Shown here one piece after another: positions 37,801 to 52,100 of a DNA stretch of 64,000 nucleotides. The notes beneath the pieces are model-generated. The model was not told where the DNA came from and made no database searches. It saw only the letters and a list, made by a program, of their open reading frames with translations. The DNA is from Proteromonas lacertae (lineage: Eukaryota; Sar; Bigyra; Opalinata; Proteromonadidae): positions 124,001 to 188,000 of the forward strand of contig NGBS01000874.1 in NCBI GenBank assembly GCA_002245135.1, written 5' to 3'. Both the position numbers and the translations under genes were made by a program. Position 1 is the stretch's first letter. Each line of letters begins with the position of its first letter.

Positions 37801-40800
37801 GAAGATTATAAACAAGAGTTTGTACAATTCGATTATTTATGGTTACAAGATCAAGATAAAGAGTTTGAGAAATTCTTACATGATGCTACAGATGAAGCTT
37901 ATGGTACAAAAGTCCCATTATTTGAGAAGTTTGATACAGAAATCACTAAATATTCACAAATTAGAGATACAATTACTCATTTAACCTTCACCAACTGATA
38001 TTGGTTGGTTGAGAGTAAATTCATTACCTATTCAAACAAGCTTTAATTACCTGTGTTACAAGATGGATATATTTATACACAAGATACTTAGAATCCTATG
38101 TATTAGATACATTAAACAACTTAGAAACATTTATTAATAATGTTAATAATGGTTTAGCACAGGAAGTCAATGAAGGTGATAAAGAAACATTAAGATCAGT
38201 TATGGGTAGTATTAGAGATGTTAGAGCAAGAGATGAACAAACCAAAGCTTGTTTCGATCCATTAAGAGATGCAGTGAACTTATTAAAGAAACATAATATC
38301 AATTTAGAAGGACAAATGATTGATAGTAAAGATGTAGTTACATACTTAGATGAAGCACCAGTTAAATGGCAAAATACAGTGAATGGATCTTATAAGAAGA
38401 AAGAAGAAATTATGCCATATCAAAATGCTGAAGTTGATAATATTCGTAAAGACACTGATGATTTTTATGATGAAATTAGAGAATTCCAAGCTGAATTCAA
38501 GAAGAATGCACCTTATGGATATAAAGGACCTGTGGATGATGCATATGCTAGAATGCAGGAGTATGCTACAACATTAGTATCGTTACAAGAAAGATCAAAA
38601 CAATTTGCATTATTAGAAGATCTATTTGAATTGAATGCACATAATTATAAAGAAATTGATGATGTAATGACTGAATTAATACAATTAAAGAACTTGTGGG
38701 ATTTCAAAGATATGATTCAATTCATGTTTGATGAATGGGAGCAATCTAAATGGACTGAAATTAACACTGATGATTTAGGTGATAGAACCAGAGAATTATT
38801 AGGTAAATGTCGTCAATTAAGTGCCAGAAATCCAATTATAAAAGCATGGCAAGTTTACAAAGATATTGAAGATATGGTAAAGAATATGAGTGTAGTATTA
38901 CCATTGATTCAATCATTACATAGTCCAGCAATGCAAGATAGACATTGGATACAATTAGCAACAATCTGTAAAGTAGAACCAATCCAACACAAAGATGAGA
39001 ACTTCAACTTGAAAGATGTATTAGCATTAGGACTTCATTTACATGTAGATGATGTTGTAGAATTGGTAGATTGTGCTAATAAAGAACAAAAGATTGAAGG
39101 TAAATTATTGAACATTGAAAAGGCATGGGTATCATTAATCGTACAGTTTGAACAACATAATGATAGTGATGTTATGGTAATCAGAGTACCAGATGAAGTA
39201 GTAGAAACATTAGAAGCACATCAATTAGAATTACAAAGTATGATTTCAATGGGAAGATTCGCTGATTACTTTAGAGAAACAATAGATAAATGGCAAAGAA
39301 CATTAGGTACTGTCGAAACTGTATTGAAGAATTGGATGAGTGTAACACAACAATGGAGTTCATTAGAAAGTATTTATTTACTATCAGAAGATATTGCCCA
39401 ACAATTACCTGATGATACTGCTGCATTTAAAGAAATTGATGTAAAATATAAAGCAATGATGGTTGAAGCTGTAAAGACACCCAATGTTATTGAAATATGT
39501 ACTTATGAAGGAAGATCTGATTTATTAGAGAAAGATATGTTACCTGTATTAGAAAAGTGTCAGAAATCATTGACTGAATATTTAGATACAAAGAAGAAGA
39601 TTTATCCAAGATTCTATTTTGTATCAAATGTTGCTTTATTAGATATGTTATCAAATGGTAATATTCCAAAGAAAATCATGAAACATTTAGGTGATTGTTA
39701 TGCTGCTATTGATAACTTAAGATTTGTAGGTGATAGTGACTTTGATACAGAAGCAATGAATGCTAAGGATGGTGAAGTAGTTGATTTCCCACATCCATTC
39801 CATATTCAAGGTAATGTAGAATGTTGGTTGAATGATTTAACAGATGTTATGATTGAGACATTACAATGTAATATTGATCAATGTATTCAAGCAGGTAGTT
39901 TATGGAGTAGTGAAAAGCCAAGAGATCAATGGTTATTTGAATTCCCTGCACAATCTGTATTAGCTGGTGCTGAAACTTATTGGACTGAAGAAACAGAAAG
40001 AGCATTGAGTGAATTTGAAAATGGTAGTGAAGATGCAGTTAAAGAATATGTAAAAGTATGTACTGCTCGATTAGAATGTTTGATTAAGTTGGTACAAGGT
40101 CAATTAACAGCAGCTGACAGAGTTAAGATTATTGCATTAATTACTATGGATGTCCACAATCGTGATGTAGTTCAGAAATTAGTTACATTAAAAGCAGAAG
40201 GTCCAGCATCATTCCAATGGCAACAACAATTGAGATTCTATTATTTACCAGATCCAAAGAAGTTAATGATTAAAATTACAGATTATGTTACTGAATATTC
40301 ATTTGAGTATGTTGGTAACTTAGAAAGATTAGTCGTTACTCCATTAACTGATAGATGTTATATTACATTGACATTAGCTCTAAGATTGATGTTAGGTGGT
40401 GCTCCAGCAGGTCCAGCAGGTACAGGTAAGACCGAAACTACAAAGGATTTAGCAAGAGCTTTAGCTAGACCAATTTACGTATTCAACTGTTCAGATCAAA
40501 TGAACTATCAAACTATGGCTGATATTTTCAAAGGTTTATCACAAACTGGTGCATGGGGCTGCTTTCGATGAGTTTAATAGAATTGCTATTGAAGTGTTAT
40601 CTGTCGTTGCATCACAAGTTAAACAATGTTTAGGTGCATCCGTTCATTTATCCAATCCAGCAAACAGAGAACCTGAGTTTAAGAATGCATCTATTATTGC
40701 TCCAAATGTAGTTGGTTATTTCCACTTAGATGGTGATAGAATTAGATTGATTCCAACTACTGGATTCTTCATTACTATGAATCCTGGTTATGCTGGTCGT

Positions 40801-43800
40801 ACTGAATTACCTGAGAATGTGAAAGCTTTATTCAGACCATGTGCTATGGTAAAACCTGATTTCCAACCTATTTGTGAAAACATGCTTATGGCTGAAGGTT
40901 TTGTAACTGCTCGTGTATTATCTATCAAGTTCGTTACATTATATTCATTATCCTCTGAATTATTATCTAAACAACACCATTACGATTGGGGTTTAAGATC
41001 TATTAAAGCTGTACTTCGTGTAGCTGGTGGTATGAAGAGAGCTAATCCTGATATGGGTGAAGAAGCTGTATTGATGAGAGCTCTAAGAGATTTCAATACA
41101 CCAAAGATGCCTGTAGCTGATTTACCTATCTTCTTAAGATTGATTCAAGATTTATTCCCTGAGAGTTATAAATTACCAGTGAAATATGATGAAGTATTGC
41201 AAAAGAAAGCTATTGAAGTATGTGAAAATACTGGATTACAACCAGAACATACATTTGTAATGAAGGTTATTCAATATCAAGAATTATTGAATGTACGTCA
41301 CTCTGTATTTATTATTGGACCAGCTGGTTGTGGTAAGACTGCTACATGGAAAACATTATTAGGAACACACAACTTAAATAAAGAAAAACCCGTAGCTATT
41401 GCTAAAGTATTAAATCCAAAAGCTGTTACATCAAATGAATTGTATGGTTATATGACAATGACTAAAGAGTGGAAAGATGGTGTTATTTCTATCATTATGA
41501 GAGGTATGTCTAAGAATATGAAAGAATTAGGTTATCATGCTTATCAAACTGTTAAATGGGTTGTGTTAGATGGAGATATTGATGCTGTATGGATTGAATC
41601 AATGAACACTGTTATGGATGATAATAAAGTGTTGACATTAGTGTCAAATGAGCGTGTTCCATTAACTGAAGCTATGCGTATGATCTTTGAGATTAACACA
41701 TTGAAGAATGCATCACCTGCTACTGTATCTAGAGCTGGTATATTGTTCATTAATGAGACTGATATTGGTTGGAGACCAATGATGGAAAGTTGGGTTGCTA
41801 CAAGACCAAAGATGGAACAAGAAATATTACCATTGTTATTTGAGAAGTATGTAGATACAATAGTTGATAATATGAAATCTCAAATCAAGACAATTATTCC
41901 ATTACGTATTATCAATAAGATATCAACAATATGTAATTTAATGGAAGGTTTCATGCAAGAAATCAAAGAAAAAGATAAAGAATTAATAGAATTATACTTC
42001 ATTCAAGCTACAATTTGGGCATTTGGTGGTGCTACATCCAATGAAAAATTGAATAATTACCGTAAGAACTTCAGTGATATATGGAGAATGTCCTTTACAG
42101 ATAAATACCAATTCCCAACTGAACCAGCACATTCAATTGTATTAGATTTCTATTTAGATCCTGAACAAAGACAATGGATTCATTGGAGTACTAAGGTAGA
42201 TGCATATGAACATCAAGTAATTGGTAGAAATCCAGGTGAGACAATGTTCTTCAATATTGGTGTTAAGACTATTGATACAGTAAGATTACAATACTTATTC
42301 AGAACCTTAACAAAGAATGGTCATGGTGCAATGTTAGTAGGTCCAGCTGGTACAGGTAAAACTAAAGTTATTAAAGACTTCTTAAACAATACAGATGAAA
42401 CATTCTCATTCAGTTGTATTAACATGAACTTCTATACAGATCATGCAGCTTGTCAAGCTTTATTAGAACAAAAAATAGATAAGAGATCAGGTACAAGATA
42501 TGGTCCTCCACCAGGTAAGAAGATGATTTATTTCATTGATGATATGAACATGCCACAAGTGGAAACTTACGGTTCACAAGGTGCTTTAGCTTTATTGACA
42601 TTAGTGATTGATCATGGTATATTGTATGATAGACAAGATCCTAGTTTGAAGAAGACTATTGAAGATATATTAGTAATGGGTGCTATGAATCCAACTGCAG
42701 GTTCATTTACTATTTGTGAACGTTTACAAAGACATTTTGATACATTCAGTATGGATATGCCTACAGTTACTGATTGTAACACAATTTATTCATCTATATT
42801 GAAAGGACATCTAGCTGATTTCCCTAAAGGTATTATCAAATTAGCAGATCCAATTATTAATGCAACATTATCATTACATGAGAAAGTATTGAATAAATTC
42901 TTACCAAGTGCTATTAAATTTGTATACAATTGGAACATGAGAGAATACTCTAATATCATTCAAGGTTTATGTAATACAAGTCATGAATTATATACAGAAC
43001 CAATACAAATGTTGAGATTATGGGTACATGAAGCATTCAGAGTGTTTAGTGATAGATTAATCAATGAAAAAGATATAGAAAAATTCAAAGAAATGTTGAT
43101 TGAAGTAATTAAACAAGTATTTGAAGAAAATCATATTTCAACATCTGATAAATTATTAGAAGAACCATTAATCTATACATCCTTCCATTCACCACAAATG
43201 AGTTATTTACCAATCCCAACAGGTCAAGAAGGTGAAGATTTATTAAGTAATGTATTAATCGCTAAACTAAATGAATATAATGAAAGTAATTCAATTATGG
43301 ATTTGGTGCTATTCAAAGAAGCTATGGAACATGTTACTAGAATTACACGTATATTGAGTCTTACCTGTGGTCATGCATTGTTAGTTGGTGTAGGAGGTAG
43401 TGGTAAACAATCTTTAGCTAAATTAGCATCATTTATATGTGGACATGAAGTGAAACAATTATCTATTTCATCTTCATTTGGTATTTCTGATTTGTTAGAA
43501 TCATTGAAAGAGTTCTATATGTTGGCTGGTGTAAAGAATACATCATTAGTATGGATTGTTACTGATTCACATATTGTTGATGATCATTTCTTAGTATTTA
43601 TTAATGATGTGTTATCAGCTGGTTATGTTCCAAATCTATTCAGTAAAGATGAAATTGAAGGTATATTCCAATCATTAAGAGGTCCAGCTAAAGCAGCAGG
43701 TATATCCAGTGATCCAGTTTCTATGATGGACTTCTTTATTCAAAAGGTGCAAGCTAATCTTCATTTAGTATTGTGTTTCTCACCTGTAGGTGATACATTG

Positions 43801-46800
43801 AGAGTTAGAGCTCGTAGATTCCCTGGTATTATCAACTGTACTGTAATTGATTGGTTCCATGAATGGCCAAAACACGCCTTGATTTCTGTCGCTAATAAGT
43901 TCTTAGCTGAAGTAGATTTAGGTGGTGATGAAGTTAGAGATAATATAGCTAACCATATTGCTGGAGTTCATGTATCTGTGATTGAGAAGTCATTAGTATT
44001 CGCACAGAAGTTAAAGAGATATAATTATGTAACACCAAGATCATTCTTAGAAATGATTGCATTCTATAAGACATTATTAGCTGAAAAGAGAGAAGAAATG
44101 AGAAAACAAATTGAAAGATTATCTGTTGGTTTAGCCACATTACAAAAGACAGCTGCTGATGTTGCAATTTTAAAGGAAGACTTAACCAGAACTATGGTAG
44201 TTGTAGAAGAAAAGAAACAAGCTACAACTGTATTATTAGAAGAGATGGGTTCACAAAAGGCAGAAGCTGAGAAACAACAAGCTGCAGCTAATGTAGAAGC
44301 AGAGAAAGCTAATGCAGCTAGTAAGATTGCCGCTGAAATCGAAGAACAAGCTAGTAGTGAGTTAGCTGAAGCTAAACCTGCTATGGATGCTGCTGCTAAT
44401 GCTGTAGATTGTCTAGATAAGAACAGTTTAACAGAATTGAAGAACTTCACCAATCCACCACAAGGTGTAGATTTAGTTACAAATGCATGTTTGATGATGT
44501 TAAGATCAGATTTTAAGAACTTATCATGGGATAAAGCAAAGAAGATGATGAAAGATGTTGGTGTATTTATGAAAGAATTAAAAGAATATCCAGCTGAAGA
44601 AATGACTGAGAATTTGATTAAGAACTTAACTCCTATTGTACAAAATACAATTTTCACACCTGAGAATATGAAGAATAAATCATCAGCTGCTGCCAACTTG
44701 TGTGAATGGGTTGCTAATATTTATAAATATAATCGTATTTATGTAAAAGTTAAGCCATTAATGGATAGATTAGAAGTTGCTAAAGCTGATAAAGCAAAAG
44801 CTGAAGCAGATTTAGCTGCTGCTATGGAATTAGTTGCAACTGTTGAAGCTAAATTAAAAGAATTACAGGATAAATATCAAACAGCTTTAGAAGAAAAGAA
44901 TAAGGTAGAAGAAGAAGCTGCAGCATGTCAAAAACGTTTAGGTTTGGCTGAACGTTTGGTCAATGGTTTATCCTCAGAAAATACACGTTGGGGATTAGAA
45001 GTAGAGAAATTGAAGCAGAATGAAGTGAATATTATTGGTGATACATTATTATCAGCTGCATTTGCAAGTTATGTTGGTGGATTCGATGCATCCTTTAGAA
45101 CTGAATTATGGAAAGACAATTGGTTAGCTGATTTGAATCAAAGAGAAATACCAACCAGTGATGGTTTAGATCCATTACATATCTTAACAAATGATGGTGC
45201 AATTGCAATTATGGAGAGTCAAGGTTTACCTGCTGATAGAATGAGTATTGAAAATGGTTGTATTTGTAATGCAGCTAAGAGATGGCCATTATTAATCGAT
45301 CCTCAATTACAAGGTATTAAATGGTTAAGAGGTAAATATCCAGAAGCTACTTGTTTACAATTCTCAATGAAGAACTGGCAGAAGAGATTACAAAGTGATA
45401 TTCAAATGGGTAGAACTGTTATATTAGAAAATGTACAAGAAGAAATTGATCATACTTTAGATCCATTATTAGCTAGAGCTGTATATTTGAAAGGTAAAAC
45501 ATTATATTTGAGATTCTGTGGTGAAGAAATTGAATTTGCTAAAGATTTCAGATTGATATTACAATGTAGATTGTCTAATCCACATTATCAACCAGAAATT
45601 CAAGCTCAATGCACTTTAATTAACTTTATTGCTACAGAAAGAGGTTTAGAAGATCAATTATTAGCTAAAGTTGTCAATGAAGAAAAACCAGAGTTAGAAA
45701 AGGAGAAACAAGATTTACAAAAGAAATTGAATGATTATAAGATAAAATTGATTGATTTAGAAGATACATTATTGGATAAATTATCACATGCTCCAGCAGA
45801 TATTTTATCAGATGAACCATTGATTATTGCTTTAGAAGATACAAAGAAGACCGCTGGTGAAATTCAAGAGGCTGTAGTAAAAGCTAAAGAAACTGAAATT
45901 GAAATTAATATCAATCGTGATGCTTATAGAAAGGTTGCATGTGAAGGTGCTATGTTATATTTCATGTTAACTACCTTATGTACTATTGATCATATGTACC
46001 AATATTCATTAGATGCATTCACTACATTCTTCTATAAAGCTATTCATAAGACACCACCACAAGAGAAACAAGAAGATCGTGTAGAAGCATTAAGATCAGT
46101 ATTGCGTTTGACAATCTATACATGGATTAGTAGAGGTCTATACGAAGAACATAAGTTAATTGTGATGACATTATTGACATTCAACTTAATGCAAAGAAAA
46201 GTAATTGAAGTTGAGTATACACAACAACAAATGATATTCTTAAAGAGAGCTCCCACAAAGATTGGTGAAGATAATCAATTAGCATGGTTATCTGCAGGTG
46301 CATGGAATACAGTACAAGCATTAGCTGAAATAGATGAATATAGAAGATTACCTAATGACATGATTGAAGCAAGTGGTAGATTCCAAGAATGGTTTACATC
46401 ACCAGCACCAGAAGATGAGAAATTACCATTAGATTGGAGTGCATTAGATAAGACATTCTTCCAGAAGATGTTGGTAGTAAGAGCTTTAAGACCTGATCGT
46501 ATGACTGCTGCATTGAATCATTTTATTAGAATTACTTTACCACAAGGTGATGATTTTGCAGATTGTGATGCTACTTACAGTTCATTACAAATCTTAGAAC
46601 AATGTTTAGCTGATTCTAATAATGTTACACCAATTTACTTCATCTTAAGTCCTGGTACTGATGTTGCAGCTGATGTTGATAAATTAGCTATTAAGAATGG
46701 TATGGTTATTAATGAAACTTATCACAGTGTATCAATGGGTCAAGGTCAAGATGGTATTGCTATGAATAGATTAGAAGTTGCACATAAAGAAGGTCATTGG

Positions 46801-48408
46801 GTTATATTACATAATGTCCATTTAATGCCAAGATGGTTGGTAGAATTAGAAAAGAAATTAGATGAATTTGCATTAGAAGGAAGTCACGATAATTTCAGAT
46901 TATTCTTAACATCAGATCCTAGTAATACAATTCCAATTGGTATTTTGAATAGATGTATTAAATTGACAAATGAACCACCAACAGGTTTGAAAGCAAACTT
47001 GAAACGTGCATTCTGCTCAATATCAAGAGAAGGTTATGATGAAACTGAAGGTAAAGTAAAATGTATTACATTTGCATTATGTCACTTCCATGCTGTATTA
47101 ATTGAAAGAAAGAAGTTCGGTCCAAAAGGTTTCAATATGATTTATCCATTCAATTTAGGTGATTTAAGAGATAGTAGATCATGTCTATTGAACTATATGA
47201 GTGAGAATAGTTCAGGTAATAATATACCATGGGATGATTTGAGATATATCTTTGGTCAAATTATGTATGGTGGACATATTGTGAATGATTTAGATAGAGT
47301 ATTATGTATGACATACTTAGATTTATTCATGAGAGATGAAATCTTAGATGAAGCTGAGTTATTACCATTCTGTGAACAAGAGAAATTATCATTCAAGATG
47401 CCATTACCTACAACATATGATAAATACATTCAACATATTAATGATAATGTCAAATTTGAAACACCATTAGCTTATGGTTTACATCCAAATGCTGAAATTG
47501 ATTTCAAGACAACTGTTAGTAACAATTTGTTCAAACAATTACAGAACTTAGAATCTCAAGGAGGTGATGCCGGTGATGGTGAAAGTGCACAAACTGAAGC
47601 AGAAGGTGTGTTACAAGATATAATGGAGAAATTCGGTGAAACTTACTTCAATTTAGAAGAATTACCAATTGAAGAGAAAGGACCTTATCAGAATGTATTC
47701 CTACAAGAATGTGAACATATTAATTTCTTATTGGATGAGGTTCGAAGAAGTTTGAATGAATTATCTATGGGTTTTGCTGGTGAATTGACAATGTCTGAAC
47801 AAATGGATAAATTATTTAAAGATTTGTATTTAGGTAAAATCCCTGAATCATGGAGTAATTTAGCATGGCCTTCTATGAGATCATTACCAAGTTGGATTAA
47901 GAATTTAGAGAAACGTATTGAACAATTTAGAAATTGGTGCGGTAGTCCTATGGAGATTCCAGTAGTAACATGGATTAGTGGTTTTGCCAATCCACAATCA
48001 TTCTTAACTGCCATTTTGCAACAAACTGCTCAAAAGTCAGGTCAAGCTTTGGATTGTCTAGTTACACAGACTGAAGTTACAAAATATGAGAATTATGCTG
48101 AAATTGAAGAAAGAAGTAGAGAAGGTGCATTTATTCATGGTTTGTTCTTAGAAGGTGCTAGATGGGATACACAATCTATGATCATTGATAAATCATTACC
48201 AAGAGAGATGTTCTGTAGTATGCCTGTAATTTGTGTAAAAGCTGTTGCTGCTGATAAAGCAGAACAGAATGGCATTTATCAATGTCCAGTATTCAGAACA
48301 GAACAAAGAGGTCCAACTTTCGTCTGTTTTGCTCAATTAAGAACTAAATCACCAGCTGCTAGATGGGTATTGGCTGGTGCAGCTATGATTATGGATATTG
48401 TTGAGTAA
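34817..48408 (+). CDS. Axonemal dynein heavy chain, outer-arm beta class (DNAH9/11/17-like)
   Basis: Two 5' introns (34838-34867, 34972-35011) give the start MAEKTERPDDVRFNWIGDTI; total about 4,505 aa, close to the usual 4,490. The tail and linker precede six AAA modules. P-loops: AAA1 GPAGTGKTET (about residue 1838), AAA2 GPAGCGKTAT (2143), AAA3 GPAGTGKTKV (2483), AAA4 GVGGSGKQSL (2833). The stalk coiled coil spans about 3066-3363 around the microtubule-binding domain, and the C-terminal domain ends RWVLAGAAMIMDIVE. The tail motif MGSIRDVRARDEQTKACFDP, AAA1 QTGAWGCFDEFNRI and the C-terminus point to the beta class; the gamma class (DNAH5/8) is less likely. It drives flagellar beating from the outer arm. 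Four +1 steps interrupt the frame (about 37560, 37984, 38035, 40564), all in conserved positions; from 40567 on, about 7.8 kb is uninterrupted. Confidence 0.95.
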
Positions 48409-48635
48409 TTAATAATAATAATGAAATATATTTTTCATTTTTATTAATACAATGATGTTTGTATTTTGGGTTTATAACGACTATAATTTTTATAAACAAA
48501 AAGATCAAAAATAAATATTTGTCAAACAACCCAATCATATTGATTTAACATCAAACTGAAAGCTTGACCTTAATTTTTGAATTGAAATTTTATTCTAACT
48601 TTTCCTAGACATTTCTTTCTAAAGTTTTTAGTTAA

Positions 48636-49058
<423 letters not shown>

Positions 49059-49176
49059 ATGAGTTAAATCTTGTTTTATGAGTTTAAATCAGGTGTTTTT
49101 AAGCACCACAAACATTTAAAATAGAAATTTATTTCATTTAATTCAAATGTAGATATAGATATATATGAATAATTAT

Positions 49177-52100
49177 TTATTCTTTGTCATTTTTCTTTTC
49201 TTGATTGACATTATTTTCATCATTAAAATTATATTTGCTATTATTATTATTAGAAGGAGTATAAGGTGAATTCTCACTCATTACCTGAACATTAGGAATT
49301 GTTGGTGTAAATGGACTACTTAATCCTTCATAAGAATAACTATACTGAGGTATTTGACCACAAGGGCTGAATGGCAGATCATTTACATCTATTGAGAGGT
49401 TTAATGCTGTTTGAGTATCTGATTGAGTGATTTCTTTCAAATGATGTATAGAAATTGATCTTCTCAAATCAACTGGATTGTCATGTGATGATAAAGTTGA
49501 TAGTGGAATTGGTTCTATTTGTGGTGTTGAATTATTCTCATCCAAGTGAAATTGTTGTTGTTGTTGTTGTTGTTGTATAGGAGATGGAGTTAGTAATTCT
49601 GATGATGTATCATTTGAAAAGGTATTACTCTCTTCTGTCGAGGAATTAGCATTTACAGAAGTAGAATTATTGTTATTATCATTATCATTATCCTCTTGGT
49701 TTTCATTTTCTTCTTTTATTTCACAATTCTCATTTAATGGTAAAGATGGAATATCTGTGGCAGATATTGTCCTTGTTGTTAAATCTCCAACAGATGTTGG
49801 AATAGGAGGTAATTCTTTAGCACTATTGTTTGTCTCCAATGTATCTGTGGTAGTTGAATTATCATTCCCATAATGAATGTCATTTATTTCAATTTCATTT
49901 TCTTCTTTTTCTTTCTCTTTTTCTTCATCCTTTTCTTCTTCTTCTTCTTCTTCTTCTTCCATTTTCTCTTCATTCTCATCTTTTTCTTTTACTTCGCTCT
50001 CTTCTTCATTACTTTCAAGTTTTCCTTCTTCATTTACTTCACATTCATCATTATATTCTTGTTTATATTCTTTTTCTACATTCTCATCATTCTTCATTAG
50101 ATTATCTTCTTTCTTTTCTTCATTATTCTCTTCTTGATTATTTTCTTCGTCATTTTTCTCTTCATTATTTGCTTCTTTTACCTCATCATCATCATCATCT
50201 TCTTCAGTTGGTCTTGGAGTTTGTTCCTCTTTTATTACTTCAAAACTTTTATTCAATGGAGGTTGATAATCGCTTAATTTCATTTTCATTAATGTCAAAT
50301 CACTAACAGAATGAATCATCTCAGATGTTTCATCTTCATTATCACCTTCTTCTTCACCTTTAACATTAGACACTTTCTTTAGCAATAAACTACTACTACT
50401 ACTTCTAGTTCTATATCCTGTTGGATTATTTTCTAATTCATAATCAAGAACACCTAAATTATCAATTGTTTCACATCTGCTTCTTGAATCTGGACTTTCA
50501 ATTGTATTATTATTAGCAATTTCAGGACTTCTGCTACTATTATCTTCACTAATTTCTTTAAGTGATAAATGTTGTGAAAAATCAACAGGTATGCTCTTTA
50601 TATCTAGCACATTACGATTATAAAAGACCCAATCACCTGTAGAAGGTTCTATTATCCTTTCCTCGATGATGGATGTTTGTACAAGATAGGTTGGCTCTTC
50701 ATCTGGCATTATTATTTCATTGTTTTGATCGGATTTTACTATACTTGGTTCAATAAACACAACACCATGAATATAAGGATCATTAGTATTCAAATAATCT
50801 GAAATAATTGAATATAATTTACATATATGAGGGTTTAAAAGTTTATCTTTTTCATATTTCAACATTATCGAACCAATCTATTGTTAAATATAATGCACTA
50901 GAAAATACAGTTTTTAAATGATCATCAGATAATTCCATCACATTTAACATCATTAAATTTCCTTTGTTATATGTTTCTGGTATTATTGATTTCTTTGATA
51001 ACAATCTTGACTTTCTTATTGGTGCTTCAATTTCTGGAAATGATACAAATGAAGAATTCCAATATAGTCTTGGAACTTCAATTTCTATTAAAAAGAAACA
51101 TTAAAAATATATATATACTTTCAATCTGTTCATTTATTTTATTATACCAAATATCAAGTTCATTTTCATTATCAAATATCATTTCTATATCTGTTGGTTT
51201 TTCTAAGAATAACTGCCATTTTAATATTAATCCACATTTACCTTCTATTTTATCACATGTTATTTGATATAAAAACAATTTCAATTTAGGTAATACATCT
51301 TCATTCTTTGAACTATCTACTGAATAGAATAATATTGCATCATTTATCATTACTGCCTTGCATTTCTTCTTTGATTTCACTATCACATTTTCACATACCA
51401 ACAATGTTTTTGATGACTTTCTTTTTGATAAGAATGGAGTTAAACCCCATTCTAATCTTTTTGATAATATATATAAGCAATAACACAATATTTTCTTTCT
51501 AAAGTTATTATTCAGTAAAAATATCAAAAATGATAATGGTAGTGAATCTTCTAAATGATACTTTTCATCATCTGTTGATAATTGAAAGATCATTAATAAC
51601 AACTCCTCTGAATGTTTTCTAATTGAACTTTCATTGATAATCAAACAGTTCTGAAGTGTGCTGAAGAAGGAGGAGGTTGATCTTAACAAAATGTTTAGGA
51701 ACGATGGTTTAAATAATAAATATTTGTATAACAATAGATATGAAATGTATAGTGATGAATTTGGTTTTTCATTTACAAAGAGTTTAGTGATTAATGGAAT
51801 TATTGATTTAATATATAAATGCGATGTTGAATTATGTACGAATGACGATTCATGGTATAATTGTCTTAAGAAATCAAACAAAAACGGTAATATTGATTTT
51901 GTTGCTAATTCTAATGGATTCTTTGCATCTAAACACTTGTTCAATAACTTTGTAATGACAGTATTATTATTTAATATCTGATATTTGATTGGTACATAAT
52001 AGGCTAACTCAAATAATATATTTAATATCGAAATAATTACTTCAACGTTACAGTGTTTTATAAATTTGGCTAAAAACAAAAATATAGTTGCTACAAATTG

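Noticed and set aside
44064-44696. Long open frame antisense to the dynein stalk (and similar ones at 9010-9321 and 49854-50306)
   Set aside because: They mirror biased codons of the coding strand (Ala/Glu/Lys-rich stalk, Glu tract) and have no introns, motifs or plausible composition of their own.
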